Shown piece after piece: positions 47,293 to 57,106 of a stretch of DNA of 64,000 nucleotides. The notes under the pieces were generated by a model that made no database searches, was not told the origin of the DNA, and was given only the letters and a program-made list of their open reading frames with translations. Position 1 is the stretch's first letter. The number at the start of each line of letters is the position of its first letter. Both the position numbers and the translations under genes were made by a program. This DNA comes from Actinomadura luteofluorescens (GTDB taxonomy: Bacteria; Actinomycetota; Actinomycetes; Streptosporangiales; Streptosporangiaceae), in assembly GCF_013409365.1 (NCBI RefSeq), contig NZ_JACCBA010000001.1, positions 2,294,001 through 2,358,000 on the forward strand, written 5' to 3'.

Positions 47293-48491
47293 TGCTGCCG
47301 ACACACCTGCTGTTCGGCCGGGCGTTCAGCGAGGACCCGTACGCCGTGTACGCCGAACTGCGGGCGGCGGGGCCCGTCCATCCGATCGACTTCCCGCCCG
47401 GCGCCGCCGCCTTCCTCGTGGTCGACCACGAGCACGGCCGCGCGGCGCTGAGCGACCCGCGCCTGTCCAAGGACACCGCGTTCAGCGCCGTGCCGGTGAA
47501 CCCCGAGCTCTTCTTCGGCGGCACGATGCTCGGGATGGACCCGCCCGACCACACCCGGATGCGCGGGCTCGTGGCCAAGGCGTTCACCGCCCGGCGGGTG
47601 GAGCGGCTGCGCCCCCGCGTCGAGGAGATCGCCGGCGGGCTGCTGGACGGCATCGCGGACCGCGGCGAGGCCGACCTGATCGAGGACTTCGCCGTCCCGC
47701 TGCCGATCCGGGTCATCTGCGAGCTGCTCGGCGTCCCGGCGCGCGACCGGGCCCGGTTCCGCGAGTGGACGGCCGTGCTGACCGTGCCGGCGCTGACCGC
47801 CGAGGCCCGCGGGCGCCGCCGCGAGGCGGCCCGGGCGTTCAACGGCTACCTGCTCGACGTCATCGCCGAGCGGCGGGACGAGCCCCGCGACGACCTGGTC
47901 AGCGGACTGATCACCGCCCGCGACGGGGACGCCGCCCTCACCGAGGCGGAGATGCTCGGCACCGTCGCGCTGCTGCTCATCGCCGGGCACGAGACCACCG
48001 TCAACCTCATCGGCAACGGGATGCTCGCCCTGCTCCAGGCGCCCGGCCAGCTCGAACTGCTCCGGTCGCGGCCCGAGCTGGTGCCGTCCGCGGTCGAGGA
48101 GCTGCTGCGGTTCGACGGCCCGGTCGAACGGGCGAGCCAGCGCATCGCCCTGGAGGACATGGAGATAGCCGGGACGCCGATCCCCAAGGGCGCCTGGGTG
48201 CACGTCTCGCTCGGCGCCGCGGACCGGGACCCCGCGGTCTTCGAGGCCCCCGACACGCTGGACGTGACCAGGGCCGCCAACGTTGGCCGACAGCGGGGGC
48301 ACGTCGCCTTCGGCCACGGCCCGCACTTCTGCCTCGGCGCCCCGCTGGCCAGGCTGGAGGGGCAGATCGCCATCGGCGGCCTGCTGGACCGCTTCCCCGA
48401 TCTCTCCCTCGCCGTCCCGGCCGACGAGCTGCGCCACCACCGCACCGGCTCGATCGTCCGCGGCCTGGTCTCGCTCCCCGTCCGGGTCTGA
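47292..48491 (+). CDS. Cytochrome P450
   Basis: 399 aa from ATG 47292. Soluble class I bacterial P450: oxygen-binding helix LLLIAGHETTVN near 228-239, ExxR in EELLR, haem loop FGHGPHFCLGAPLAR near 340-354 with the ligand Cys at about 347. The region MDPPDHTRMR is also typical. Redox partners are not encoded nearby. Substrate not predictable. Coupled with the DUF574 methyltransferase; no polyketide or peptide synthase genes are in reach. Confidence 0.93.
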   Translation: MLPTHLLFGRAFSEDPYAVYAELRAAGPVHPIDFPPGAAAFLVVDHEHGRAALSDPRLSKDTAFSAVPVNPELFFGGTMLGMDPPDHTRMRGLVAKAFTARRVERLRPRVEEIAGGLLDGIADRGEADLIEDFAVPLPIRVICELLGVPARDRARFREWTAVLTVPALTAEARGRRREAARAFNGYLLDVIAERRDEPRDDLVSGLITARDGDAALTEAEMLGTVALLLIAGHETTVNLIGNGMLALLQAPGQLELLRSRPELVPSAVEELLRFDGPVERASQRIALEDMEIAGTPIPKGAWVHVSLGAADRDPAVFEAPDTLDVTRAANVGRQRGHVAFGHGPHFCLGAPLARLEGQIAIGGLLDRFPDLSLAVPADELRHHRTGSIVRGLVSLPVRV

Positions 48492-48576
48492 CCGCCGCAC
48501 GCGCAATCAAGCGGCATGTCCGGATCGCAGACCGCGATCTATGCTCGGAGCGGTGGCAGGACGGGCGGGTGGTGAC

Positions 48577-49455
48577 ATGGCGACGCTGCGCCGCCGATGG
48601 TTCTGGCCGGTGGCCGCGGCCGCGGCGATCCTGCTCGTCTCCGGGTTCGTGCTGGTCGAGCCCAAGGCGGCCGGGGACGCGTCGGTCCGGGTCATGACGT
48701 ACAACCTGCGGGGCGTGAACGATCCGCCTCCGCGCGACTGGAGGACCCGGCTGCCGCTGGTCAGGCGCCTGCTGCGCGAGCACGACCCGGATCTGCTCGG
48801 GGTGCAGGAGGCCCGCTGGCACCAGGTGCGGGATCTCGCCCGGACGCTGCCGGAGTACCGCTGGATCGGGCTCGGCAGCCAGGGCGGCACCCGCGACCAG
48901 TTCCTGGCGATCTTCTACCGGGAGCGGCGGTTCGAGGTGCTGGACTTCGACCACTTCTGGCTCTCCGACACGCCCTCCGTGATCGGCTCGGCCACCTGGG
49001 GCAACCGGTACGTCCGGATGGTGACGTGGGCGAAGTTCCGCGACCGCCGCACCGGGACGGTCTTCTACCAGGCCAACACGCACCTGGACAACCTGTCGGC
49101 GGGCTCGCGGGTGAGGAGCGCCCGGCTCATCCTCGACCGCGTCCGCGGCTTCCAGGCGGGGGCGCCGGTCGTTCTCACCGGCGACTTCAACGACACGGCC
49201 GGGGCGTCCCCGGCGTACGCGATCCTCACCGGGCCCGGCGCCCTGCGCGACACCTGGACGGCCGGCCGGCACGGGCCCCAGTACCGCACCGAGAACCACT
49301 GGGAGCCCCCGGAGCCGGGCGGCAGGCGGATCGACTGGATCCTCGTGCGGGGCCGGGTCAGGACGGTGTGGGCCGAGATCGACCCGTACCGCGCGGGCGG
49401 CGTCCACCCGTCCGACCACGACCCCGTGATCGCCCGCCTGGCCTTCCGGAGGTGA
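48577..49455 (+). CDS. Exported endonuclease/exonuclease/phosphatase-family protein
   Basis: 292 aa from ATG 48577. A signal anchor spans residues 8-25 (WPVAAAAAILLVSGFVLVE). The EEP fold follows: VMTYNLRG, LLGVQEARW (catalytic Glu), ANTHLDNLS, VVLTGDFNDTAG (Asp-x-Asn) and HPSDHDPVIARL (Ser-Asp-His). Members hydrolyse phosphodiesters or phosphoesters (nucleases, sphingomyelinases, phosphatases) with a metal ion. Outside the membrane a phosphate-scavenging role is plausible. It lies 85 bp downstream of the P450 gene. Confidence 0.87.
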   Translation: MATLRRRWFWPVAAAAAILLVSGFVLVEPKAAGDASVRVMTYNLRGVNDPPPRDWRTRLPLVRRLLREHDPDLLGVQEARWHQVRDLARTLPEYRWIGLGSQGGTRDQFLAIFYRERRFEVLDFDHFWLSDTPSVIGSATWGNRYVRMVTWAKFRDRRTGTVFYQANTHLDNLSAGSRVRSARLILDRVRGFQAGAPVVLTGDFNDTAGASPAYAILTGPGALRDTWTAGRHGPQYRTENHWEPPEPGGRRIDWILVRGRVRTVWAEIDPYRAGGVHPSDHDPVIARLAFRR

Positions 49456-49472
49456 GCCGCCCGGGACGGCGA

Positions 49473-49502
49473 ACGGCCGAGCCCCAGGCGGGGCTCGGCC
49501 GT
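49473..49502. terminator. Bidirectional terminator hairpin
   Basis: Perfect 13-bp inverted repeat, arm ACGGCCGAGCCCC (49473-49485) and its complement (49490-49502), loop AGGC, between the convergent EEP gene and the ABC transporter operon. Confidence 0.8.
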
Positions 49503-49518
49503 CGACGACGTGCGGGGA

Positions 49519-50442
49519 TTACGCGAGGCCGGACTTCTTCAGCCACTCCTCGGCGACCTTCTCCTGGTCGTCCTTGTCGATGGCGACGCGCTTCATCATG
49601 TCCAGGAGGTCCTGGGTGGTGAGCTTCGCGGAGACGCCGTTCAGCGCCGCCCTGGCCTTCTCGTCCACCGCCTTCGTGTTGACCAGCGGCGTGACGTTCT
49701 GGGCGGAGAAGACGTTCTCCGGGTCCTCCAGCACGACGAGCTTGTTCTGCTGGATCGTCGGGTCGGTGGTGAACAGGTCGGCGGCCTGGACCTTGTTCTC
49801 GGTGAGCAGCTTCACCAGGGTGGCCTGGGCGCCGGCGTCGAACGGCTGGAACTTCTTGAACTTCAGGCCGTAGGACTTCTCGAGGCCGACGAGGCCCTGC
49901 TGGCGGGTCTTGAACTCCGAGGGACCGGCGATCACGAGGTCCTTGGCGACCGGCTTGAGGTCGGCGATCGACTTCAGGCTGTACTTGGCGGCCGTCTGCG
50001 GGTTGACGGTGACGGAGTCCTTGTCCTCGGCCTTCGCGGAGTCCAGGATCTCGACGCCGGCGGGCAGCTTGGCCTTGAGCGCGGCGTTGATCTCCTCGGT
50101 GGTGGCGGCCGTGCTGGTCTTGTCGACCGAGGTGGTGAGCAGGGCGCCGTTGTACTCGGGCATCACGCTGATGCCGCCCTTGACGACCTGGTCGTAGTAG
50201 ATCTCGCGGGCGCCGATGTTGAACTTGCGGGTGACCTTGACGCCCTTGGCCTCCAGCGCCTGCGCGTACAGCTCGCCGAGGAGGTTGCTCTCGGGGAAGT
50301 TCGCGCCGCCGACGGTGACGGTGCCGTTCCCGCCGCCTCCGGAGAGCGGGTTCGAGTCGTCTCCGGAGTCGCCGCTCCCGCAGGCGGACAGCGACAGGGC
50401 GGCCACGAGGCCGACGACCGCGCCCCTGATGAGTTTGTTCAT
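49519..50442 (-). CDS. ABC importer lipoprotein, OpuC/ProX/OsmX type
   Basis: 307 aa. Lipoprotein signal with lipobox LSAC (Cys21), Gly/Ser linker, then an OpuAC-type binding domain: TVGGANFPESNLLGELYAQ, MPEYNGALLT and DLFTTDPTIQQNKLV. This family binds quaternary ammonium compounds (glycine betaine, choline, carnitine, and in EgtU-type proteins ergothioneine). Aromatic-box residues cannot be assigned by eye. Last gene of a four-gene ABC operon that is divergent from a HAL-fold lyase, which hints at a histidine-betaine ligand (inference). Confidence 0.9.
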   Translation of the reverse strand: MNKLIRGAVVGLVAALSLSACGSGDSGDDSNPLSGGGGNGTVTVGGANFPESNLLGELYAQALEAKGVKVTRKFNIGAREIYYDQVVKGGISVMPEYNGALLTTSVDKTSTAATTEEINAALKAKLPAGVEILDSAKAEDKDSVTVNPQTAAKYSLKSIADLKPVAKDLVIAGPSEFKTRQQGLVGLEKSYGLKFKKFQPFDAGAQATLVKLLTENKVQAADLFTTDPTIQQNKLVVLEDPENVFSAQNVTPLVNTKAVDEKARAALNGVSAKLTTQDLLDMMKRVAIDKDDQEKVAEEWLKKSGLA

Positions 50443-50460
50443 GGTGCTCTTCCTTCGGTG

Positions 50461-51147
50461 TCAGGAGGATCGGGCGGAGCCGAGCAGGCCCGGTGAGACG
50501 AGGAGGCGGCGCAGTGCCGCGAAGGCCGCCTGGACGATCAGCGCGAGCAGCACCACCAGGACGGTGCCCCCGACGACGAGCTGGTAGTCGTTGCGGGCCA
50601 GGCCGTCGATGATGTAGCGGCCGAGGCCGCCGAATCCGGGGTAGGCGGCGATGGTGGCGGTGGCGACGACCTGGATCGCGGAGGTGCGCAGCCCCAGCAG
50701 GATGAGGGGCAGCGCCATCGGCAGCTCGACCCGCCACAGTACGCCCCAGCCGGTCATGCCCATGCCGCTGGCCGCGTCCCTGGCGTCGGCGTCGACGCCG
50801 CGGACGCCCTCGAAGGTGTTGACCAGGATCGGCGGGACGGCGAGGGCGACGAGCGCGACGAGCACCGGCGTGATGCTGTACTCGATCACCACGACGATCA
50901 GCACCAGGCCGAAGGTGGGGACGGCGCGGGCGACGTTCGCCAGGCTGATCGCGAGGAACCCGCCCCGGCCGGTGTGCCCGACGAGCAGCCCGAGCGCGAG
51001 CCCGATGACCGCGGCGCACACCAGCGCCACGCCGCTGTAGTAGACGTGCTGGAGCAGGCGGTGCGGGATGCCGTCGCCGCCGTGCCACTGCGAGGACGTG
51101 GTCAGCCACGTCCAGAACAGGTCGATCTGGTTCCACAGCTCGTTCAT
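50461..51147 (-). CDS. ABC importer permease 2 (OpuC type)
   Basis: 228 aa from ATG 51147, six predicted membrane segments. BPD_transp_1 domain with the coupling motif region ARDAASGMGMTGWGVLWRVE and then PMALPLILLGLRTSAIQVVAT. Pairs with the permease encoded upstream, which it overlaps by four bases (ATGA). Confidence 0.9.
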   Translation of the reverse strand: MNELWNQIDLFWTWLTTSSQWHGGDGIPHRLLQHVYYSGVALVCAAVIGLALGLLVGHTGRGGFLAISLANVARAVPTFGLVLIVVVIEYSITPVLVALVALAVPPILVNTFEGVRGVDADARDAASGMGMTGWGVLWRVELPMALPLILLGLRTSAIQVVATATIAAYPGFGGLGRYIIDGLARNDYQLVVGGTVLVVLLALIVQAAFAALRRLLVSPGLLGSARSS

Positions 51148-51790
51148 GAGGTCATCCGGGCTCGGGCCCACGGGGTGAGCAGGCGTTGGACGGTGACCAG
51201 GATCGCGTCGGTGACCAGGGCCAGCAGGACGATCAGGACGGTGGCGGCCACGATCTGCGTCTGGAACTGGAGCTGGTAGCCGCGGATGATGTCGTAGCCG
51301 AGGCCGCCCTGCCCGATCAGCTGGCCGACGGCGACGAGGCTGATGGAGGAGACGGCGGCGACGCGCGTCCCGGCGATGACGATGGGCACGGCGATCGGCA
51401 GCTCCACCTGGAGCAGGCGCCGCAGCGGGCCGAAGCCCATCGCGGTGGCCGCCTGCCGGACGGGTTCGGACACCGACGCCAGCCCGTCCACCACGTTCGG
51501 GACGAGCACCGACAGGCTGTACAGCGTCAGCGGGATCATGACCGTGGCCGCGGTCAGGCCGGTGTACTGGATGAAGACCATGAACAGCGCGAGCGACGGG
51601 ATCGCGTAGAAGACGTTCGAGACCGTCAGCGCCGGCGGGTAGAGCCAGCCCCAGCGGCGGCACAGCATGCCGACCGGCAGCGAGATGATCAGGCCGAACA
51701 GCACCGGCAGCAGCGCGAGCCGCAGGTGGATGAGGGCGTGCTCGGTCAGCGTGTCGGTGTGCTCGCCGATCCAGCCCCAGTCGATGTCCA

Positions 51791-51791
<1 letters not shown>
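51144..51791 (-). CDS. ABC importer permease 1 (OpuC type)
   Basis: 215 aa from ATG 51791. Five or six membrane segments; coupling loop VRQAATAMGFGPLRRLLQVE. Two different permeases plus a separate binding protein match the OpuC/OsmU layout rather than the fused OpuA or EgtU layout. The start overlaps the ATPase stop by one base (TGATG). Confidence 0.9.
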
Positions 51792-52954
<1,163 letters not shown>

Positions 52955-53085
52955 CGAATCACGTCCTCGCCGGGCGTCCCGCGCGACGCCGATGATCGAA
53001 TTGCTGCTGTGAACCAACCGTAACCAATGGATACCGTCATCTCAGTGTCCCAGCATGTCCGGAACGACAAGCATGAAAGCATATC

Positions 53086-53093
53086 TACCGGTA
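53086..53093. promoter_or_regulatory. TACCGGTA palindrome in divergent intergenic region
   Basis: Perfect 8-bp palindrome between the importer operon and the HAL-like gene, in an A/T-rich patch (53070-53100). Candidate core of an operator shared by both units; weak on its own. Confidence 0.3.
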
Positions 53094-53117
53094 ATGCAGG
53101 GAAAGTAGCGTGTCGCC

Positions 53118-54581
53118 GTGGAGAACAGCCGAATCGTTATCGACGGGACTTTGCTCACATGCGCTCAGGTGGCGCGCGCCGCCCGGGAGGATGTGACGGT
53201 CGCCATAGCCGCCGCCGGTGTGGAGCGGGCGCGCGACGCCTGGCGGGTCGTCCGCGAGGTCACCGAGGCGCAGCCCGTGTACGGGCGGACGACGGGGGTC
53301 GGCGCCAACCGCGTCGTGGACGTCGAGTGGGAGGACTCCGACGCCCACGGCCTGCGGCTGCTGCGCAGCCACGCGGCCGGGGCCGGGCCGCTGGTCGCGC
53401 CGGAGATCGTCCGGGCGATGCTGGCCGTCCGGCTGAACCAGATCGCGGCGGGCGGATCGGGCGTGGAGCCGGGCGTGCTGCAGGCCCTGGCGGACGTGCT
53501 CAACCTGGGCCTGCTCCCCCCGGTGCCCGTGTACGGGGCGATCGGCACCGGCGACCTGACGGCGCTGGCCTCGACCGCGCTGTGCCTGCTCGGCGAGCGG
53601 GCGTGGCTTCCGGGCCCGGACGGCGGGCCGGAGCGCGGCCCCGGCTACCGGCTCCGGTCCGCCGACGCGCTGGCGTTCATCAGCTCCAACGCCGCCACGC
53701 TCGGCGAGGCGGCGCTCGCGGTCGCCGACCTGCGGGCGGCGCTGCGCGCCTCGACCGTCGTGGCGGCGCTGTCGCACTTCGCCGTCCGGGGCTCGGAGGA
53801 GCCGTTCGCGCAGCCGGTGCAGGACGCGTGCCCCCATCCGGGCCAGCAGCAGGCCGCGGCGGCGATGCGCGGGCTGCTCGCCTTCGACCGGACGCCGCCG
53901 ATGCGCATCCAGGACCCCTACGGCTACCGGGCGTTCCCGCAGGTGCACGGCCCCGCGCTGGAGGCGGCCGGGTACGCCGAGCAGGTCGTCACGCGGGAGA
54001 TCAACGCCGCCTCCGAGAACCCGCTGGTGGACGTCCCCGGGCGGACGGTCTGGCACAACGGCAACTTCCACACCGCCTACGTCGGGCTCGCCCTGGACGC
54101 GGCCCGCGCCGCGCTGTTCCAGACGATGGCGCTGGCCGCCGCCCGCCTCGGCACGCTCGCCGAGCCGTCGTTCACCGGCCTCTACCCGTTCCAGGGCGAG
54201 ACGGAGGCCTCGTCCGGGATCATGATCCTGGAGTACGTGGCGCACTCGTGCCTGGCCGACGTGCGGCGCCTCGCCACCCCCGCGGCGCTGGGCAGCGCGG
54301 TGCTGTCGCGCGGCGTCGAGGAGCACGCGGGCTTCTCGACGCAGTCGGCGCGGGCGACCACCGACGCGGTCGCCGCCTACCGGCTCGGGCTCGGCTGCGA
54401 ACTGGTGGCCGCCGTCCGCGCGCTGCGGATGCAGGGCCGGGCGCCCTCCGGCGGGCCGCTGCGCTCGGCTTGGGACATGGCGGGCGCCGTCCTCGACCCG
54501 CGGATCGAGGACCGGCCCCTGGACGCCGACATCGCCGCCGCCGCGGACCTCCTGCCGCACCTGGACCGGCTCCACCCCTGA
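53118..54581 (+). CDS. HAL/PAL-fold lyase lacking the MIO triad
   Basis: 487 aa from GTG 53118. Clear aromatic amino-acid lyase homologue: YGRTTGVGANR (54-65), LRSHAAGAGP, SSNAATLGEA (Asn191), QDPYGYRAFPQ (Tyr268, Arg271), SENPLVDVPG, GNFHTA and an EEH block (401-403) at the QEDH position. The cofactor segment, Ala-Ser-Gly-Asp-Leu in HAL, reads Gly143-Thr144-Gly145-Asp-Leu with one residue fewer before it. No Ser is available, so MIO should not form. Enzymes of this fold without MIO include ergothionase, which removes trimethylamine from ergothioneine by acid/base catalysis. Beside a betaine-type importer, a trimethylammonium-lyase on ergothioneine, hercynine or a related betaine is my leading guess. 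A diverged ammonia-lyase or non-enzyme is possible. Confidence 0.8.
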   Translation: MENSRIVIDGTLLTCAQVARAAREDVTVAIAAAGVERARDAWRVVREVTEAQPVYGRTTGVGANRVVDVEWEDSDAHGLRLLRSHAAGAGPLVAPEIVRAMLAVRLNQIAAGGSGVEPGVLQALADVLNLGLLPPVPVYGAIGTGDLTALASTALCLLGERAWLPGPDGGPERGPGYRLRSADALAFISSNAATLGEAALAVADLRAALRASTVVAALSHFAVRGSEEPFAQPVQDACPHPGQQQAAAAMRGLLAFDRTPPMRIQDPYGYRAFPQVHGPALEAAGYAEQVVTREINAASENPLVDVPGRTVWHNGNFHTAYVGLALDAARAALFQTMALAAARLGTLAEPSFTGLYPFQGETEASSGIMILEYVAHSCLADVRRLATPAALGSAVLSRGVEEHAGFSTQSARATTDAVAAYRLGLGCELVAAVRALRMQGRAPSGGPLRSAWDMAGAVLDPRIEDRPLDADIAAAADLLPHLDRLHP

Positions 54582-54584
54582 CCC

Positions 54585-55598
54585 TCAGCCCGCCGGCGCC
54601 GTCTCGCCGGTCGAGGCGCGGACGCGCAGCGACGGCTCGCGGACGACGCGGCGCTTGCGCGGCTTGCCGTCGATGACGTCCACGACGAGGCGGACGGCGG
54701 AGTGGACGATGCCGTCGATGTCCCACTCGACGCTGGTGAGCGGCGGGGACAGCAGCGCCGACATCGGATGGTTGTCGTAGCCGCAGACGGCCACGTCGCC
54801 GGGGACGGCGAGGCCCAGCTCGCGGGTGGCGGCGTAGACGCCGTAGGCGATGGAGTCGGCGAAGCAGAAGACGGCCGTGGGCCGGCCGGGGCCGCCGAGC
54901 ACCCGCAGCGCGACCTCGGTGGACTCGGCCAGGGACTGCGGCACGACCACGACGTCCACGCTCAGGCCGAGCCGCTCGGCCTCGGCGTTGACGTACACGT
55001 CGGCCGGGCGGTCCGGCGTGCTGGCGAGGGTGGGGGTGAACACGGTGAGGCGCTCGTGCCCGAGGGCCCGCAGGTGCTCCAGCGCGAGCGTCACGCCCCG
55101 CCGGTTGTCGAAGACGACCTCGCCCTGCGCCTGGCCGCCGTGCAGGGCGTCGCCGATGGACACGACGGGGATCGCGGCCGCCAGCTCCGACCACAGCGCG
55201 GCGGACGGGTCGAGCGGCTGGACGATCAGGCCGTCCACCCGCTGGTCGCGCAGGCGCCGGGCGAGGGCCAGCTCGCGTTCGGGGTCGCCGCCGGCGTCCA
55301 CGATCAGGGCGTAGCGGCCGCGGGCGAGCAGCGCCCGCCCGATGCCGACCGCGAGGGACTGCTGCCAGTAGTCCTCCAGCGAGCCGCACAGCAGGCCGAC
55401 CTGGTCGGTGCGGCCGCTGGCCAGCGCCCGCGCGATCGGGTGGGCCTCGTAGCCGAGCTCGCGCGCCGCGGCGCGGACGCGCTCCTGCGTCTCCTCGGAG
55501 GTCTGGATGCCGCGCAGCGCGTATGAGACGGCCGCCGGCGACAGCCCCGTCGCCTGCGCCACTTCCCGGATGGTCGCGCGCTTGCGCTTTTCCGACAT
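54585..55598 (-). CDS. LacI-family regulator
   Basis: 337 aa from ATG 55598. LacI HTH at residues 7-30 (ATIREVAQATGLSPAAVSYA) with the hinge, then a periplasmic-binding-like domain (LIVQPLDPSAALWSEL, VVFDNRRGVTLALEHL, ICGYDNHPMSALLSPPLTSV-type end). The ligand is likely a small metabolite. GGAGGG abuts the ATG, so initiation is unusual or the mRNA leaderless. Three tandem 13-bp repeats upstream (55659-55697) are probable operators. Divergent from the thiol dioxygenase gene, which it likely controls. It is convergent with the HAL-like gene, three bp apart. Confidence 0.88.
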   Translation of the reverse strand: MSEKRKRATIREVAQATGLSPAAVSYALRGIQTSEETQERVRAAARELGYEAHPIARALASGRTDQVGLLCGSLEDYWQQSLAVGIGRALLARGRYALIVDAGGDPERELALARRLRDQRVDGLIVQPLDPSAALWSELAAAIPVVSIGDALHGGQAQGEVVFDNRRGVTLALEHLRALGHERLTVFTPTLASTPDRPADVYVNAEAERLGLSVDVVVVPQSLAESTEVALRVLGGPGRPTAVFCFADSIAYGVYAATRELGLAVPGDVAVCGYDNHPMSALLSPPLTSVEWDIDGIVHSAVRLVVDVIDGKPRKRRVVREPSLRVRASTGETAPAG

Positions 55599-55658
55599 CC
55601 CTCCAAGCCTAGAGGCCGCCACCGACAGAGCACGGCACCCGCCCTTGACGAATTCGCC

Positions 55659-55697
55659 ACTGAAGCGGTTCACTGAAACGGTTAACTGATGCGGTTC
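55659..55697. promoter_or_regulatory. Three tandem 13-bp LacI operators
   Basis: ACTGAAGCGGTTC, ACTGAAACGGTTA, ACTGATGCGGTTC in immediate succession. Each holds the half-palindrome TGAA-CG-TTCA around a central CG, the LacI-family hallmark. They follow TTGACG (55645-55650), a -35-like element reading toward the dioxygenase, so occupancy would block that promoter. Confidence 0.7.
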
Positions 55698-55780
55698 AGA
55701 AGCCTTGGCCTGGCGGTTCGCGGCCGGTCCCGGGCTTAACGGACCGTACCCACCGACGGTTTCGGAGAGGAGCGAACCCC

Positions 55781-56305
55781 GTGTCTTCCGAGGTCCTGCC
55801 CCGTCCCAGCGGACTGGGGCACCTGCCCGGCCGCCCCCTCGACAAGCGGGAACTGCGGGAACTGGTCGACGACCTGGCCGCGCGGCCCGGCGTGTGGCGA
55901 CCGCACGTCGCGTTCCCCGAGGGCCGCCGCCACTACGTCTCCCTGCACCGGGACGAGCACGTCGACGTCTGGCTGCTGTGCTGGACGCCCGAGAACGACA
56001 CCGGCTGGCACGACCACGACATCTCCTCGGGCGCCGTCCGCGTCGTCGCCGGCGCCATCGAGGAGAACAACCCGCGCATGGGCGGCGACCCCCTGCGGAC
56101 CGTCATGCACGAGGGCGCGTCCTTCTGCTTCGGCCCCGAGCACATCCACCGGCTCACCGGGGTGGAGGAGGCCAGCGTCTCGATCCACGCCTACTCGCCG
56201 CCGCTGTGGCGGCTCGGCCAGTACTCCGTCGACGAGTCCGGCGTGATGCGCCGGACGCCGGTCAGCTACACCGAGGAACTCCAGTCACCGGACGAGGCGG
56301 CCTGA
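55781..56305 (+). CDS. Cysteine dioxygenase-like thiol dioxygenase
   Basis: 174 aa from GTG 55781. CDO type I cupin: iron ligands in GWHDHDISSGA (two His) and PEHIHRLTG (third His); YSPPLWRLGQY carries the conserved C-terminal Tyr region. The Cys of the Cys-Tyr crosslink is not at the eukaryotic position, as in most bacterial enzymes. Oxidises a small thiol (cysteine, mercaptopropionate or similar) to a sulfinate with O2. Controlled probably by the divergent LacI protein. Confidence 0.88.
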   Translation: MSSEVLPRPSGLGHLPGRPLDKRELRELVDDLAARPGVWRPHVAFPEGRRHYVSLHRDEHVDVWLLCWTPENDTGWHDHDISSGAVRVVAGAIEENNPRMGGDPLRTVMHEGASFCFGPEHIHRLTGVEEASVSIHAYSPPLWRLGQYSVDESGVMRRTPVSYTEELQSPDEAA

Positions 56306-56333
56306 CCCCGGGGGCACCGGTCTTATATCCCCA

Positions 56334-56362
56334 GCGGGCCCGCCCGGGGGAGACGGGCCCGC
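56334..56362 (+). terminator. GC hairpin terminator after the dioxygenase gene
   Basis: Perfect 9-bp inverted repeat GCGGGCCCG / CGGGCCCGC with an 11-base loop, 29 bp after the stop codon. Confidence 0.65.
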
Positions 56363-56391
56363 CAGAGGCGGCGCGTCCGGTCGATGCCCGC

Positions 56392-57106
56392 TCACAACGA
56401 CCGGACGCCCATATCTCCCTCAGCGCGGGCGGACTCGAATGTGTCACACCGCCGTCCGAAATAGCGGTCGCTCAGCGCGCAGACCGCGATGACGGCGGCG
56501 AGGCAGGAGGCGGCGCCCCTCAGCAGGCCCGCCTCGTAGTAGGCGTCCGTGACCAGGCGGACGGCGGTGTAGCCGGTCGCGGCTCCGGCGAGAAGCGCCA
56601 CCGCCGCCTGCACGGCCCAAAGCGCGATACGGGCCGTGCCGAGGCCGGACAGCACGTTCCGCAGAGCGCACACGGCGGCCATCACGCAGACGAGCAGCCC
56701 GGCCGCCGCCGCCAGGAGCGGTATGCCGAAGTTCACTCCGTAGCGGATGGCGAGCGCCGGGACGAAGAAGAGAAGCAGCCCCCACCGCAGTCCGCTGATG
56801 ACCGACGCCAGGGCGACACCCGTCTCGCCTGGTCGCAGACGGGACGACGCCCATCGCGCTCCCGCGAGGACGCAAACGGCTACGGCCGCGCCTGGTAGGC
56901 GTCCGCAGCACCGTCACGTACGCGAGCAGAACCAACGGCAGTTCGAGGAACGGCTCCGGGCGGGCCCAGCGCCGCCCAGCGCCGGAGGAAGGGTCAGGTG
57001 CGCGCCGCTTCCACCGGGGCGCGATCGCGAGGCTCACCGCCGTCGAGGTCAGCACCGCCCCGTCCACTCCGATCGCCACGAGCGACCAACGTAGACGTTT
57101 CCCCAT
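56392..57106 (-). pseudogene. Multi-span membrane protein, frameshifted
   Basis: The ATG at 57106 starts MGKRLRWSLVAIGVDGAVL, with a hydrophobic stretch to LVLLAYVTVL. Near 56900-56920 the coding pattern moves to another frame, which continues with membrane-like sequence (AAVAVCVLAGARW, WGLLLFFVPALAIRY, LLAAAAGLLVCVMAAVCALR, AVQAAVALLAGAATG) to a stop at 56392. One extra base would explain it. The joined product would be about 237 aa with six or seven membrane spans; function unknown. Its start overlaps the 3' end of the acyltransferase by 113 bp, which is long and suggests that end is also altered. Confidence 0.65.

Noticed and set aside
46483..48491. Methyltransferase plus P450 as a secondary-metabolite cluster
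   Set aside because: Only two modifying genes, with no core synthase, transporter or regulator; better called a small stand-alone operon.
53118..54581. Second histidine ammonia-lyase (hutH2)
   Set aside because: The Ala/Cys-Ser-Gly triad needed for MIO is Gly-Thr-Gly here, whereas the hut operon already has a complete hutH.
55659..55697. Iterons as a replication origin
   Set aside because: Only three short repeats with LacI-type symmetry next to a LacI gene, no DnaA boxes or Rep gene.
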